Notes under the pieces: generated by a model
Databases searched by the model: none
What the model was told of the DNA's origin: nothing
What the model saw: only the letters and a program-made list of their open reading frames with translations
NCBI GenBank assembly: GCA_013054445.1
Contig: JAAMPI010000053.1
Span: forward strand, 1 to 64,000
DNA length: 64,000 nt
Source of the DNA: Cudoniella acicularis
Taxonomy: Eukaryota; Ascomycota; Leotiomycetes; Helotiales; Helotiaceae
Direction of reading: 5' to 3'
Part shown: positions 1 to 10,329 of the stretch, one piece after another
Layout: the number at the start of each line of letters is the position of its first letter
Position numbering within the stretch: position 1 is the stretch's first letter
Position numbers and translations under genes: made by a program

Positions 1-157
1 CTAATTTTGTATTAGTACACTATAGTAGTAATAAATTTTAAGCGTATTTATAGTTATACACTAATCTTTGACCAAAACAACCCTTTAAAGAGTCTCCTAT
101 ATCGAATAAGTATGACTGAAGTCTAGTAGTTGCAACTGGCTCTGGACATGCAAAAAC

Positions 158-817
158 ATGGTTTTCAGCGACATGGCATTGCCAAAATACCAGCGTCTGG
201 ACGACTCTAAAGAAGAGTTTCCTCGATCATCGACATGCAGGCATAAGTGGATTGTCAGGCTCTGCGTACTACTCTCATGCGCTTGCGTCGGCCTCGTGGT
301 CACACTTGCCACAGTTTGGTTCAGACACCCGGAGCACATCATCGAACAACAGACCCACGGAAGCATCGCCACGGACAAAGTTATAGCTATGGACTGTGGA
401 AACTCCGTCGCCGAAGCGAAAGCCAAGGGATGTGTGTTTGAGCCTATGGAGTACGGTTGGACACCCAAGCAATGTTTCTATCAAGAGCTCAGCGACATGT
501 ATGACCCCATGGGCGATCGTCCCTGGTTTTATGGTCCGGATTGGAAAGAGCAAGTTCCAACGGAGCGACTGCGTCAAGGAGAGGAACCGGAGCTGTTCAC
601 ACCAGACTATCATGCCGAACATTGTTTGTACTCATGGCGGAAGCTTGCCTGGGCACTGGAGCACCGGATGCCATATATCGAAAGCAAGTCGGCTGATCTC
701 GCGCACTCGACACATTGTGGCAAAGGCATTATCCGGCAGCTATTCCATCCAAAAGGGTCGAGTTACACGACTGCGAAGTTGAGGTTTTATTCGTGTGTGG
801 CGCTTAACTGGAGCTAA
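158..817 (+). CDS. Small single-pass membrane protein with two HXXHC motifs (UstYa-like layout)
   Basis: A single exon of 219 aa, starting at ATG 158 (an in-frame ATG at 173 is also possible). One hydrophobic segment, about residues 31-55, follows a basic Arg/Lys-rich stretch, which suggests a type II membrane protein with its C-terminal part in the lumen. Two motifs of the form HXXHC are visible, HAEHC at residues 152-156 and HSTHC at 183-187. In UstYa/DUF3328 proteins two such motifs mark oxidases that modify ribosomally made peptides, but there the spacing is larger and the surrounding sequence differs, so this may be a separate family of small fungal proteins. Six or more further cysteines could form disulphides. 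No precursor-peptide gene is visible nearby. That the ORF is real is fairly sure; its function is not. Confidence 0.65.
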   Translation: MVFSDMALPKYQRLDDSKEEFPRSSTCRHKWIVRLCVLLSCACVGLVVTLATVWFRHPEHIIEQQTHGSIATDKVIAMDCGNSVAEAKAKGCVFEPMEYGWTPKQCFYQELSDMYDPMGDRPWFYGPDWKEQVPTERLRQGEEPELFTPDYHAEHCLYSWRKLAWALEHRMPYIESKSADLAHSTHCGKGIIRQLFHPKGSSYTTAKLRFYSCVALNWS

Positions 818-1429
818 GAGACTGCTGGCATGAATACCACGGTATATAACTATCCAAGCTCTCTGCTTCACATTGAAGGCCTTTCTAAAACGCTCCTACC
901 TACTATCGCAAAATTGCCCATCTGCTCTTTTCCGTTTCTCAATAAATTAATCGCAGGCTGTCCTAGGGCTAGACCTCACTGTGCCACTTCTTCTCGTTTT
1001 CTGACGGTGATCAAGGAGAAGGTAACGAACTAGATTGATATGTTAAATGAGCCCTCTGGGTGGCAGAATGAGTGCAGAAAGGATCTCGAAATGTGGCGTT
1101 TTTTATAATAAAGAGGTTGATTTGGTCGGACTCCACATGCTTGACTATCTACTTAAATAATGAGCGTGCTTATATACTCTGTGTCCTATATCCAGATCTA
1201 GCCACTTCAGGCTGCACTCTAGGCTTTAATACCATAGTGCAGGCAGCAGGACCTAATATATGAAGAGTCATTTACAACACCCTCCCGGCTTCTCATATTC
1301 CCTACGCCTTACTGGACAGTATGTTTAGACGCGTTGCCTATTCCCTGCTGCCTACCTCGTCCCCCTAACACTAACTTCGATCCTGAAACAGAGGATTAGA
1401 AATTAGCATGAGTGGAACAAGAGGAATAG
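818..1429. other. Intergenic stretch, nothing recognised
   Basis: About 600 bases between the small membrane-protein gene and the helicase-family relic. Short open frames occur, but none has recognisable domains, codon patterns or splice structure. Confidence 0.5.
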
Positions 1430-1870
1430 TACAGGATGTGCCAAGCAAGCGAGCAGGAGCTCGCGTTTGATAATGCCCTCGAGACGGATGAAAATAGCGA
1501 GTGGCTACGCTAGTGCCGATACTCATTGCTGCTACTGCCCTTCCTACTCAACGGTGTCCTAACGACATCATTCTCGGACAGTGGCATAGCATCGCTTGTG
1601 TTAGTCCTGCTTCGGTAGAAAAAACGCTACAGCTCGTGGCTTCTGCAAACCATGCGAAGTTGGGGCCCCTCCTTTTCTCCTTACCCTTTCGAACAACTGT
1701 CTCCGCCGACACTTCGAAAATATAGCCGAAAATAGACCAGTGGCTTATGCTATTTTTTCCGTATCTGGAACTTGGCCCGAAGCCTGCAAGAGTCGACTCT
1801 TTATGTTTGTGAGCTTGTGTTCACCGCAGCCCAGCTGGCTGCTCTAGACGACGTATGGACGCGATTTAAC
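1430..1870 (+). pseudogene. Relic of a large repeat-borne fungal helicase-family protein (middle region)
   Basis: Two forward frames carry pieces of one protein. One (1501-1725) reads through LPTQRCPNDIILGQWHSIAC; the other picks up near 1640 and continues with FFRIWNLARSLQEST and TAAQLAALDDVW up to about 1860. These match my memory of the middle part of long fungal proteins (OrsD-like/DUF3505, often with a RecQ-type helicase) that multiply in subtelomeric and repeat DNA. The frames switch and in-frame stops occur, so it is a dead fragment without its N- and C-terminal parts. The family name is recalled, not tested. Confidence 0.35.
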
Positions 1871-2110
1871 CCTAACCCTCACTAAGACTACTAAGATCTA
1901 TATTTAATTTTATTAGTCTTAGTGAAATTAAATACAAGGTATAATACGAAAACGAAAGAGAAGGAGAAGGAGGGGAGAGGTAGGTAGAGAGAGTTTTGAA
2001 AAAGAGAATTAAGAAAGAGGGAGAGAGAAGGAGGGAGGAGATAGTAAAAGTGAGAGTTATATACTATATACTAACTTTAAATATTTAAGTCTATTAATTA
2101 CGTGCTAGGT
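1868..2110. repeat. AT-rich repeat segment with hairpin and polypurine tract
   Basis: It opens with two telomere-like CCCTAA units (1869-1879). A 12-bp inverted repeat follows (TCACTAAGACTA at 1879-1890, its complement at 1914-1925) with a 23-base loop. Then comes an almost pure purine run at about 1940-2053. The end abuts the GGTTCTTGGCAACC motif. Probably the end of a non-autonomous repeat; no coding potential seen. Confidence 0.5.
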
Positions 2111-2215
2111 TCTTGGCAACCTAGTGGGTCCCTAATAGGTTTTGGAAAATTTGGGACCCACCCACTGGGTCCTGTGGGTATCCATGGGTTTTGAAGCAGC
2201 CTAATCTGTTTTGCT
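2108..2215. repeat. Dispersed repeat end 'GGTTCTTGGCAACC', copy 1
   Basis: The core GGTTCTTGGCAACC is followed by GGGTCCC/GGGACCC inverted arms, GGGTATCCAT and GCAGCCTAA. The same ordered motifs recur at 27,828-27,895, inside the broken HET gene. Both copies are preceded by purine-rich and then AT-rich DNA, which points to a common repeat family. Confidence 0.55.
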
Positions 2216-2731
2216 AGTTTTCTGTAAAGTTCGATAATCTTGTTGGTTCGAGTTCTCCAAAGATATATTGTGTAGACTTTTTGCAGAGGCAGCCTTTGAA
2301 TTAACACTTGGTTTGCCGCTGCGAGATAATGTGCCTTGCTTCTGAATGTTGTGCTATTTTTCTGTCTCCTAACGTGGACAATATAAGCTTGATGGTCTTG
2401 CAAAAGTATGGAATGGCTATCAAGATCAAGGGATTGGGTATTATGTGTACTGCATTTGGCGGCTGAAGCCCCTGGCTGCGAGCATCCTGCAATGACATTG
2501 TTTTCAAGCGCTTATTCAAACACAGCGGTTTGAATGGATGGTATACCGCCGCACCCTAATAAAACCCGACGTGACGGAATTCCAACTTGGCTCGCTCGGT
2601 CTGAGATATGTGGGACTTGTATTCTTAACCGACACTCCTTCTCGAGCTTGCGGTAGTATTAAATATAACCATTCACCACATCTATTCCTACGTAAGGTGC
2701 GTATCCCAATTCGCATCGCTCTCAACCTGCA

Positions 2732-3843
2732 ATGGCCTTACCAAGCGATCATCCTGGATACACTCATGAGGACGCTTTCGACGAAGGCTTCCTCGCTGTG
2801 GGTTCTATTCACCAGTTATACTATTCACAATATGGCAAGCAGGATGGCAAGCCAGGTGAATTAACTAATTCTTTAATATTGCCCCTGGCTAAAACATAGT
2901 AGTACTCTTCCTACATGGTGGTCCTGGCGGACAAACATCCAAATCCAACACCAGCTATTTCAATCCTGCCATGTACCGTGTCGTGCTCTTCGATCAGCGA
3001 GGAGCGGGAAAATCCACCCCAAACGCAGAGATCCGTGACAACACGACACAGCACATCCTCGACGACATTGAGGTGCTCCGCAAGCAGCTCGGCATTGCAA
3101 AATGGCACACCGTTTTTGGCGGCTCGTGGGGCTCCACGCTAGCATTATTATATGCGCAGGTGCACCCAGAACTTGTTGGCTCGCTCATTGTCCGCGGTAT
3201 ATTCACCGTGTGAAAGGAAGAGCTCGACTGGTCCCGACGGAGTGGCGCGGCTCGCATATTCCCTGACTTCTTCGACAAGTTCATCAATTACCTGCCTGAG
3301 GAAGACAGAGAAAACCCATATCCAGCATATTACAAATTGCTCACATCCGAGGATAGAGAGATTAGACTCGCTGCTGCAAGGAGGTGGAATACGTGGGACA
3401 TATCTATAGGATCCCTACTACCTAATGTGGCCCTCCTGGAAAAGATCAAGGATGATAATTGGTCTCTCGCCCACGCCGTGCTCGAGTGTCATTATTTTGT
3501 TCACGGGGCCTGGTTGGAGGAAGGCCAGATCTTGAAGAAGAGCAATATTGATAGGATTCGCCACATTCCAAGTATAGTTATCAAATCAATATTCTAACAC
3601 AATTTGCTAATTAAAGTATAGCCACGATTATCCAAGGTAGATACGACATTGTATGCCCTCCCCAGACTGCGTATGACCTGCATCAGGCATGGCCCGAATC
3701 TAAATTGTATTGGATTCAAGACGCGGGGCATTCAGCTTCTGTAGGTTCCTACACGCTCGAGTAGGCTCATCTACTGACTTTTCAAGGAACCTGGAATACG
3801 GAACAAATTGATGGACGTCAGCGACGAGTATGCTCAGCTTTGA
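2732..3843 (+). pseudogene. Proline iminopeptidase (peptidase S33) with one nonsense codon
   Basis: This alpha/beta hydrolase removes N-terminal proline from peptides (EC 3.4.11.5). Four exons can be built: 2732-2855, 2900-3571, 3622-3740 and 3787-3843, with GT-AG introns of 44-50 bases and continuous phase; the full reading is 323 codons, the usual family length. Family motifs are present: HGGPGG (oxyanion region), DQRGAGKS, the nucleophile elbow GGSWGS with Ser117, the acid in GRYDIV and the base in GHSAS. Codon 146 is TGA (3211-3213) where family members carry Arg, so one C-to-T change of CGA is the likely cause. The rest of the frame is intact, so inactivation is recent, or the base is a sequencing error or readthrough. 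It is the last normal-composition gene before the AT-rich block. Confidence 0.88.
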
Positions 3844-5640
3844 TACTGATAATAATAAGTCAAGGTGTTTTTGCCAAGGGTTACACCTCTAGAATAGTCT
3901 TGGAGTGCCCAGCGATGTATAGACTATCGTATAGACTGTAACGGATTCTCATATTGCACACGTGATGCCTATAGAGGACACGTTGCCAGTTAAGGGTATA
4001 TCAAAGGGAAGAGACTCTATCTAGGACTAGTAACCGAACCTTGTCATATATAAACAGCCCCTCTACTTTATATTCAGGGTAATAGTTATAAATGCAAGGG
4101 TTAATACTTAGTAATACCACTTTATCAAAACTCCGAATGGTCTTTCTTTCCTCTGGCCTGAGCCTTGATTCCCGCCGGCATCCACATTTTGAGCGCTTTG
4201 GAATTCTGGCTAACACCTAAGTATGTTATGGCTGCATCAAACAAATCTGGTTCTCGGTCCCAAAAAGGCTAAGCTTTAACATAAAGAGGCGTATAAGAAA
4301 ATGCTACGCTAAAATTTCGAAGATACTTTTAACAATAATTGAAAGTATAGTTCTAAGTAATATTGAGTATTTGTTATTTTATTTAAATTAAATTTTACTA
4401 GGTTTATAGATTTTGCTCTCCTTTACAAACTTTATAACAATGCGACATATCTATTATATAAGCTACGCCTTCACTTTCCTCGCCTCCCCCTAGCGTCATC
4501 CACCGGAGATAACAATTGTTTTGCCGTTCTTTCGTTAAAGAGAGCTTTAGTAACATTTGCTTGGGCTTAGCGTTTTCTCTCTTTTTCTATAGTGGCTTTA
4601 ATAGCTACTTCTTTCTCGGCGGCACGTTTTGCTTCGTCGTCGTTAGGCATTTAAGCTCTATGTTCAAGCTATTAGTATAGTTAAGAGCAACTAGAGTATA
4701 TAGTCTACATATTTCTAAATATCTTTTAACTTTAATAATATAAGTAAGTGTTTAAAGTTATTTTATAGACTTTGAAAGTATAGAAGTTGTAAGAATAGAG
4801 TACTATATTATCACTACGAGTTTTGCAAAATGCAGTTCTCTTTGAATATAAGATAAATACTTTCAAGCTTCTCTAGTTATATCTTCAAAAGAAATAATAT
4901 ATAAGAATGCGTTGACGCTTAATAGTCTCTTTTAAAAAGGAGCTGCGTATACACTCCGATATGTACAACTAGCGACTACCTTAATTTGGAAGAAGCGGTA
5001 TATTTTGTAATCGGTATGCAAACGTCCTAGATGTTCTTATTTAATTTAGTATTGCTCGAAGAACTTGATAGAATCGCTTTGCTGGACGAGGGTTGGGATG
5101 GTATATGCCGACTAAAGCTAGAGGAACGAATGTTGCTCTATCAGTTTTATACTGAAGTCTTCAATCTTCTTAATATGGCCGGGTCTAGTAAATCAGCCAA
5201 AAGAGAATCGTGGCTAGTTAATATCGGCCGAGATTACCGCTGTAAAAGAGCAGTATTGTGAAAAGGGGACGAAACGTAACCTTAGTTAGCATCGGTAGGT
5301 TGTCTTTCTACAATCCGCTAAGTGTGTAGTAGAATGGCAGCTTTTATATCTATGGTTTACTCGTTACCGCCTGCGAAGATTGCCCTGCCAACAAGACTCA
5401 AGATGTATGGGTGTCTGACTTCAGACTACCTGGTGTTCAATAGGGTCTGTCCCGTGATCAGACCTTAGATTACCGGGAATCAGGCTCAGAATGAATGTAT
5501 TCTATAAGGTGAGGAGACGACAACTATTTACAGGTGGGCTTCTGAGCCCACAATTATCATAGGGCACCAGACCAAACAAAGCGTACTGTGAAAACGGGTG
5601 TAGACCCCCACTGCAACACTAGGTTGCCATTTACCCTGAC
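3844..5640. other. AT-rich, gene-free DNA at the left edge of the repeat compartment
   Basis: Composition shifts to TA-rich just after the iminopeptidase stop. The open frame at 5031-5261 (76 aa) has no recognisable domain. I see no intact gene here, only RIP-like decay. Confidence 0.6.
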
Positions 5641-5654
5641 GAATAATACTAAAA

Positions 5655-6000
5655 AATATCTTCTCCTGGCGTTGCGAATGGGCAAAATTCGGCTCTCTGA
5701 CGCTAGCGCGTCCATTTCGCTAGCGCTTCAGCCCTGGCGTTAGGAATAGAGCAAGATTCGGCTCCCTAACGCTGGCGCATCTCTTGCGATGGCGTTTAAA
5801 GAACACTGGCGTTAAAAAGGGAGCAGAAATGGCTCCCTAACGCTGGTGCGTCTATTACGATGGCGTTAGAAAGGGAGCAGAAATTAGCTCCCTGACGTTA
5901 GCGCATCCATTTCGCTGGCGCTTGACGAACGCCAGCGTTAGAGAATAGAGCAAAATTCGGCTACTCGACGCTAGCGCATCTGCTCCCTGGACGCTGGAAA
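5655..6000. repeat. Degenerate tandem repeat of about 56-75 bases, about five copies
   Basis: Each unit holds a CTGGCGTTAGGAATAGAGCA-like block and a GGCTCCCTAACGCTGGCGCA-like block. These are partly complementary, so single units can fold into hairpins (GGCGTTAGGGAGC against GCTCCCTAACGCC). Clear units start near 5658, 5732, 5803, 5860 and 5929. Confidence 0.7.
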
Positions 6001-6024
6001 GCGCTAGCGAAACGGATGCATCAG

Positions 6025-6225
6025 CCTCAGGCCGAAATATTTTTGCTATTGATGATCTGACCAAAAAGGTCAGAACATCGTTAGTTTTATACCTCAGGCC
6101 GAAGTATTTTAGATGTTAGTGATCTAGCCAAAAAGGTCAGAACATCGTTAGTTCTATACCTCAGGCCGAAATATTTTTGACATTTAATAATCTGACCGAA
6201 AGAAGCAAGAACATTAGCTACAGGG
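6025..6225. repeat. Three tandem copies of a 67-bp unit
   Basis: CCTCAGGCCGAAATATTTT recurs at 6025, 6092 and 6159, exactly 67 bases apart. The first two units are nearly identical through AAAAGGTCAGAACATCGTTAG; the third is diverged in its second half. Confidence 0.85.
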
Positions 6226-6269
6226 AGCCGAATTTTACTCTAGTCCTAATACCGGAATCAAGTGCATAG

Positions 6270-6560
6270 CGCCTTTGTCCAGAAATCTCTTACGAGAAAT
6301 TTCTTAAGAGATCATAGGTCCTACGAAAAGTCGCTTAGGAGAACACGGTTCCTAAGAAATTTCTCAAAGGAACTATACTCTCCTAAGAGCCGTAATGTCC
6401 CAGGAATTTTGTCCCAGGACCTGTGATCTCCCAAGAAATTTCTCCTAACGCGAGGCTCACAGGAGAAATGTCCTAGCAGATTATAGTTCGTAGGAGCCCG
6501 GCTATTACAGGAGCTTCCTCCTAGTCGTCATGATATAGGAGATTTCTGCTAGTAGTATTC
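6270..6560. repeat. Degenerate repeat of CTCCTAAGAAATTTCTC-like palindromes
   Basis: Variants of AAGAAATTTCTC and TCCTAGGAG recur many times at irregular spacing of 20-50 bases. The units are self-complementary, so the tract is a cluster of small hairpins. No coding potential. Confidence 0.55.
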
Positions 6561-7067
6561 AGGAATCATAAGGAAAGGCTTACAAAGTCACATATACGCT
6601 ACAATCAAATGAGAAGGACATAGATATAACTACACTAAAGAAGTCCTAGGCTCTAAGCTCTATTACTTAATTGTCTATACCTAAATGTCGACCAAAGCAA
6701 AATACGGAAGAGTACGGTTTTCCTAGTCGGAACTACCAGGAAATATAGCCTACACAGCACACAGACAGAGCACATATGAGTTTAGTGTTGATATAAAAGT
6801 AGCCGTTATAAAAGTAGCCGTTACCACGTTATAACGTACGTAAGAAAATGTCTTGTTTAAGCGCTGCTACTATCTCTCTACTCTAGAGGTAGAGACACGA
6901 AGGTAAATATCGATTAAGAGCTAGCAGCAGGGGCCTTATGATTCCTGGAATCATAAAACCCCTGTCTAGTCTTGTAAAAAGAACAAGAACTAAGCAGAAT
7001 CGCACATTGCGAGGACAAGTAGCACTATAAAGGGGCCTATAGATCTTAGCCTATTTTTAGATCTGAA

Positions 7068-7245
7068 GGGGTCCAAATCTGGCTCCTACCACTTGGATTT
7101 AAGGGGGCCGATTCCGGCCCTCTATGACCTAATTAAGCCTATCCTTTGGCTACGATTTTAGGAGGATTGAGGGTTCAAATACGGCTCCCCACCACTTTGG
7201 TTTAGAGGGTATCGATTTAGGCCCCTTATTGTATAATTAAACCAT
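7068..7245. repeat. Two direct copies of a unit of about 103 bases
   Basis: GGGGTCCAAATCTGGCTCC at 7068 and GGGTTCAAATACGGCTCCCC at 7171 start diverged copies. Both continue with ACCACTTGG-like, GGCC-rich and TAATTAAGCC/TAATTAAACC blocks. Confidence 0.6.
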
Positions 7246-7416
7246 GAGCTCAAAATCGGCTCTGATGCCCCTATAGGCCACTAATATAAAAGTCCTTAAA
7301 GATAACCATCAGAACAGAGGGTCTTTGACTAAACACGGCCTAGAATAACGGACGACTCTTAAATGCCTTAAACTTAATACTAGAAGTATATCAAAACCGA
7401 CTAGGCAGATCACTTT

Positions 7417-7686
7417 TTGGTATTAATAGAGAATACAAACGTCAAACGAAATAATAAGGGAAAAAGAAGAAAGAGAAAGAACGAGGGAATAAATAGGAGA
7501 AAGGATACTTTAATTAAGAAAGCCTATAAATTAGGGGAACTCGATAGTATTGACGTGGCTCTAATCATTTACAAGCATGGTCGATATACTACGTACAGAT
7601 CTAGGGACCATGTATCGTGGCCACTATCAATAGTAGAGATAGTAAGTAAAAGCGATGGCTTGCTTGAAATACACGACCGGTGCTAA
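7417..7686 (+). pseudogene. MADS-box-like fragment
   Basis: The open frame lacks an ATG start (it opens at TTG). It encodes a basic run followed by RRKDTLIKKAYKLGELDSID and VALIIYKHGRYTTYRS. This has the layout of a MADS-box (basic helix, KKAxEL, then VALIIF-type strand), though KHGRYTTYRS is unlike classical SRF/MEF2 factors and fits a fungal repeat-borne subgroup better. Flanks are AT-rich and no exon structure is visible, so I treat it as a fragment. Confidence 0.4.
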
Positions 7687-7959
7687 TACTTATATAGCAA
7701 ACTGCTTATCCTCTCCTAAAGAATATGCTACCGGAAGATATCGAGAAGCGCCTTTCTAAACATATAGGAGAGAAAAAATTGCCTGGGCAGAACAATAAGA
7801 GAAGAATAATAAACAGTAGGCAGACTACCTGCAACTAGATAGATAACTAGCAGTTTCACAAAAGGGGAATAAGACCATAGCTATAGATATCAGGAAATGA
7901 AGTTACGCCGAATTCTCTTTAAGCTCTCTTCCTAGGCAATTGAAACTAGACTATTTTAG

Positions 7960-9088
7960 GAGTCCTTTGTAGCGTGTAGAGGAAATCGAATATAGCTATC
8001 AAATTCGTCCTATTTGAGAATGAACATCCCTCGCAAATCGGGATCCTTGAGAAGCTTGCAATCAGCCTTGTGACCTTTCTCGTTCCAGCCAGCTACTTGG
8101 CAGGCCTTATTACACCCGTATTAGCATCCGAGTCAACATAATTCGAGGAAGATTTTCAATGACAGTCTTACCCTATCGCAATACCAGAAAGACGAGCACT
8201 TGCCACACCGTTGTAGAGATGCTGCCTTCTTACCGCACCTATGACATATTCTGATACCACCGAGCTCTGTTAAGAACTGTTAGACCTGGTCGTTCAACGC
8301 TAGCAACTTGTCCAGTGACAGTGGGAAGACCTATACGATATCCCGTTCGGTTAGCAAACATAGATCAAGCTGTAGATTAGCAATTTTATAATACCTTGAT
8401 CATCCGGGGATCCTTATAGCGAATACCAGGGGCCCTAAACGTAAATACGTGGCGTTTTGCGTATAGAATTGCGACTGTATACCCGCTTCGAAGCTGAGCA
8501 GGTGCCAATTCACTGCCTCGGCCGTCGGTATAGAAGTGCAGTGGAATTTTCCCGCCATCAACATCCTTAGTTTCTATCTCTAGATGATAGAGTATAGTGA
8601 AATCCATAATCTCACCCAAGAAGCACTAATAGCGTCGCGGTCGGTAAGTAACCATGTCACTACTCTCATAGAAGTCCGGATCGACGTCGTTCTCGTCTAG
8701 GAGGTCAGTGAACCCAGGGAATGTCGCACGGCTCTACAGATTCGCCAGCTGTCCTAGGGCCTTTGGCTTCTCCCTCCTCCAAAGTCAGTCTTCGAAGTCG
8801 CGCGGTTCAAGTCCTTGCGGGGCTTCATCTACTTTCGTCTTCCACTTCATTGAGATTCCGAATAGTTCGTACTTCGAGGGGTCCTGTGCTAGAGCTCCGT
8901 GCTTGATAGCTTGCGTGCTATCACTGCCAAGGGTCATCTTCCAAACAGACGCCGCCCTCTCCGCGAAGATGCGTCCTCTTGCCAAGTCGCTATTGGCGAT
9001 GACGAGCTGAGCGGCATTGACAAAGGCCTGCGCGAAACCAACGTCCTCTCGCCCTTGGTCGTTATAGAGACGTACCTGTAGAAACCTA
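7960..9088 (-). pseudogene. MYND-type zinc-finger protein, broken by stops
   Basis: Read from about 9088 down to 7960, the complement gives an ordered fungal MYND-finger protein. It starts with REDVGFAQAFVNAAQLV, then LARGRIFAERAASVWK, KYELFGISMKWKTKVD, then TFPGFTDLLDENDVDPDFY, PLHFYTDGRGSELAPAQLR, and finally the finger CHRCGKK..RCGKCSSFWYC..ACQVAGWNEKGHKADC with all eight metal ligands. Two introns with good borders interrupt the C-terminal half. Trp codons changed to TAG/TGA (for example after PRDFED, and before DEFDSY) and other stops kill it. Unlike its flanks, most CpA sites survive, so it has had little RIP. No partner gene is evident. Confidence 0.8.
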
Positions 9089-9180
9089 TCTAAATATTAA
9101 TATAACTCTTTTTAAGAAAGTATTAAGTTATATTTAATATAATTTTATATATAAAATATTAATAATATTCTTAATTTAGT

Positions 9181-9895
9181 TTATACTCGTCGGGCCGACA
9201 CTTCCTCTCCTTCGTAGTCGTCTTTTATACTAAGCTAGAACTAATACCGAGAATATACTTAATCCCGTAATCTTTAAAAAGCCTATTTTCTTCGCAGTTA
9301 TATAGTCGAATATATTTTAAGGGCTAGTATTCTTCTTACTAGGTATTTACCTACTATATAAGTTATACTAGAATATACTTATAATTATCAGAAACACTAA
9401 CACAATATAGCCTATATATCTGCGATTAGTCTCTCGTCTAGCTAAGGAACTCTAATACTCTCCCTTCTTAACGTTTCCTAAATAATTGGCCAAATTAGTA
9501 TAGGCTACCTCTCGGACCGGTTTGATCTAATCGCTCTTATAGTCGGCTTAACACTCTACTCCTGCGCTGTCGTTCTCTATACCTAGTACTCTAGTAAAAG
9601 TTTTACTTCTTTACTTATATTTTGCCTGTTATACGGGCTTTTTACTAGTGGTTATAGTATGTTATATTGCCGATTCGTTATAGCATTAACAGATAAGCCT
9701 GCTATAGGGTTATGGCTATATAGTATATTTAAATTCTAGCGGGGGATAGGGAACCTTATTAGAGGGCCTATAAGTGGTATTTTAGCGAAGAATGTTTATA
9801 TAGCGGCGAAGTACGAAAATCTTATTCTTTTTATTAGCTTTATATTTTTAGTTAGCTCTCTTAGTAGATTAAGCTATTAGGTTTTTAAATGTTAT
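9181..9895 (+). pseudogene. RIP-degraded MFS transporter (monocarboxylate-transporter-like)
   Basis: One frame (codon at 9482) reads IIGQISIGYLSDRFDLIALI, YSSKSFTSLLIFCLLYGLFT, then RGIGNLIRGPISGILAKNVY and ILFISFIFLVSSLS, with stops at positions expected for Trp. The GxxxDR-like loop GYLSDRFD between two helices and the hydrophobic pattern match the C-terminal half of fungal MCT-like carriers. The N-terminal half is too decayed to follow. Part of the 9.1-26.1 kb RIP block; direction opposite to the recombinase relic. Confidence 0.65.
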
Positions 9896-10329
9896 CGTAT
9901 TAATTCTAAGGCCGATATATAGACACTCTTAAATAGAAATCTAGTGATAGCTCTCTCCGCTTTATTTCTACCTGTCTAAAGCTATATATATACCTTGATA
10001 TCACGATAGAGTCCTTTTACTATAGCTATACTATCGAGTTCCTTATTACTTCTAATAGTCATAAAACAGGTCTTTTCTAAACTTTACGACCTTACTAGAA
10101 ATCGCTATCCGCCTATAGCATATGAATTTATATAAGGTCGCTACGCGGACTAGTACCTCTATAGAGGTATAGCTGATAAACAATCGTTAGCGCCTTAATT
10201 CTGCTACTAATCAATAATTTATCGAAGTTACGTGCCTATATATTTAAGGTAAATTCCTACCTAGGGATCTAGAAGTACGTCTCTCTTATCCTATACTATT
10301 CTAAATATCTTTTAAACGCTACCTACGGA

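Noticed and set aside
830..1263. Two short open frames of 63-67 codons
   Set aside because: Codon use and composition look random and there is no homology that I can recognise.
5655..6225. Regularly spaced repeats reminiscent of a CRISPR array
   Set aside because: The units are head-to-tail without unique spacers and the genome is eukaryotic.
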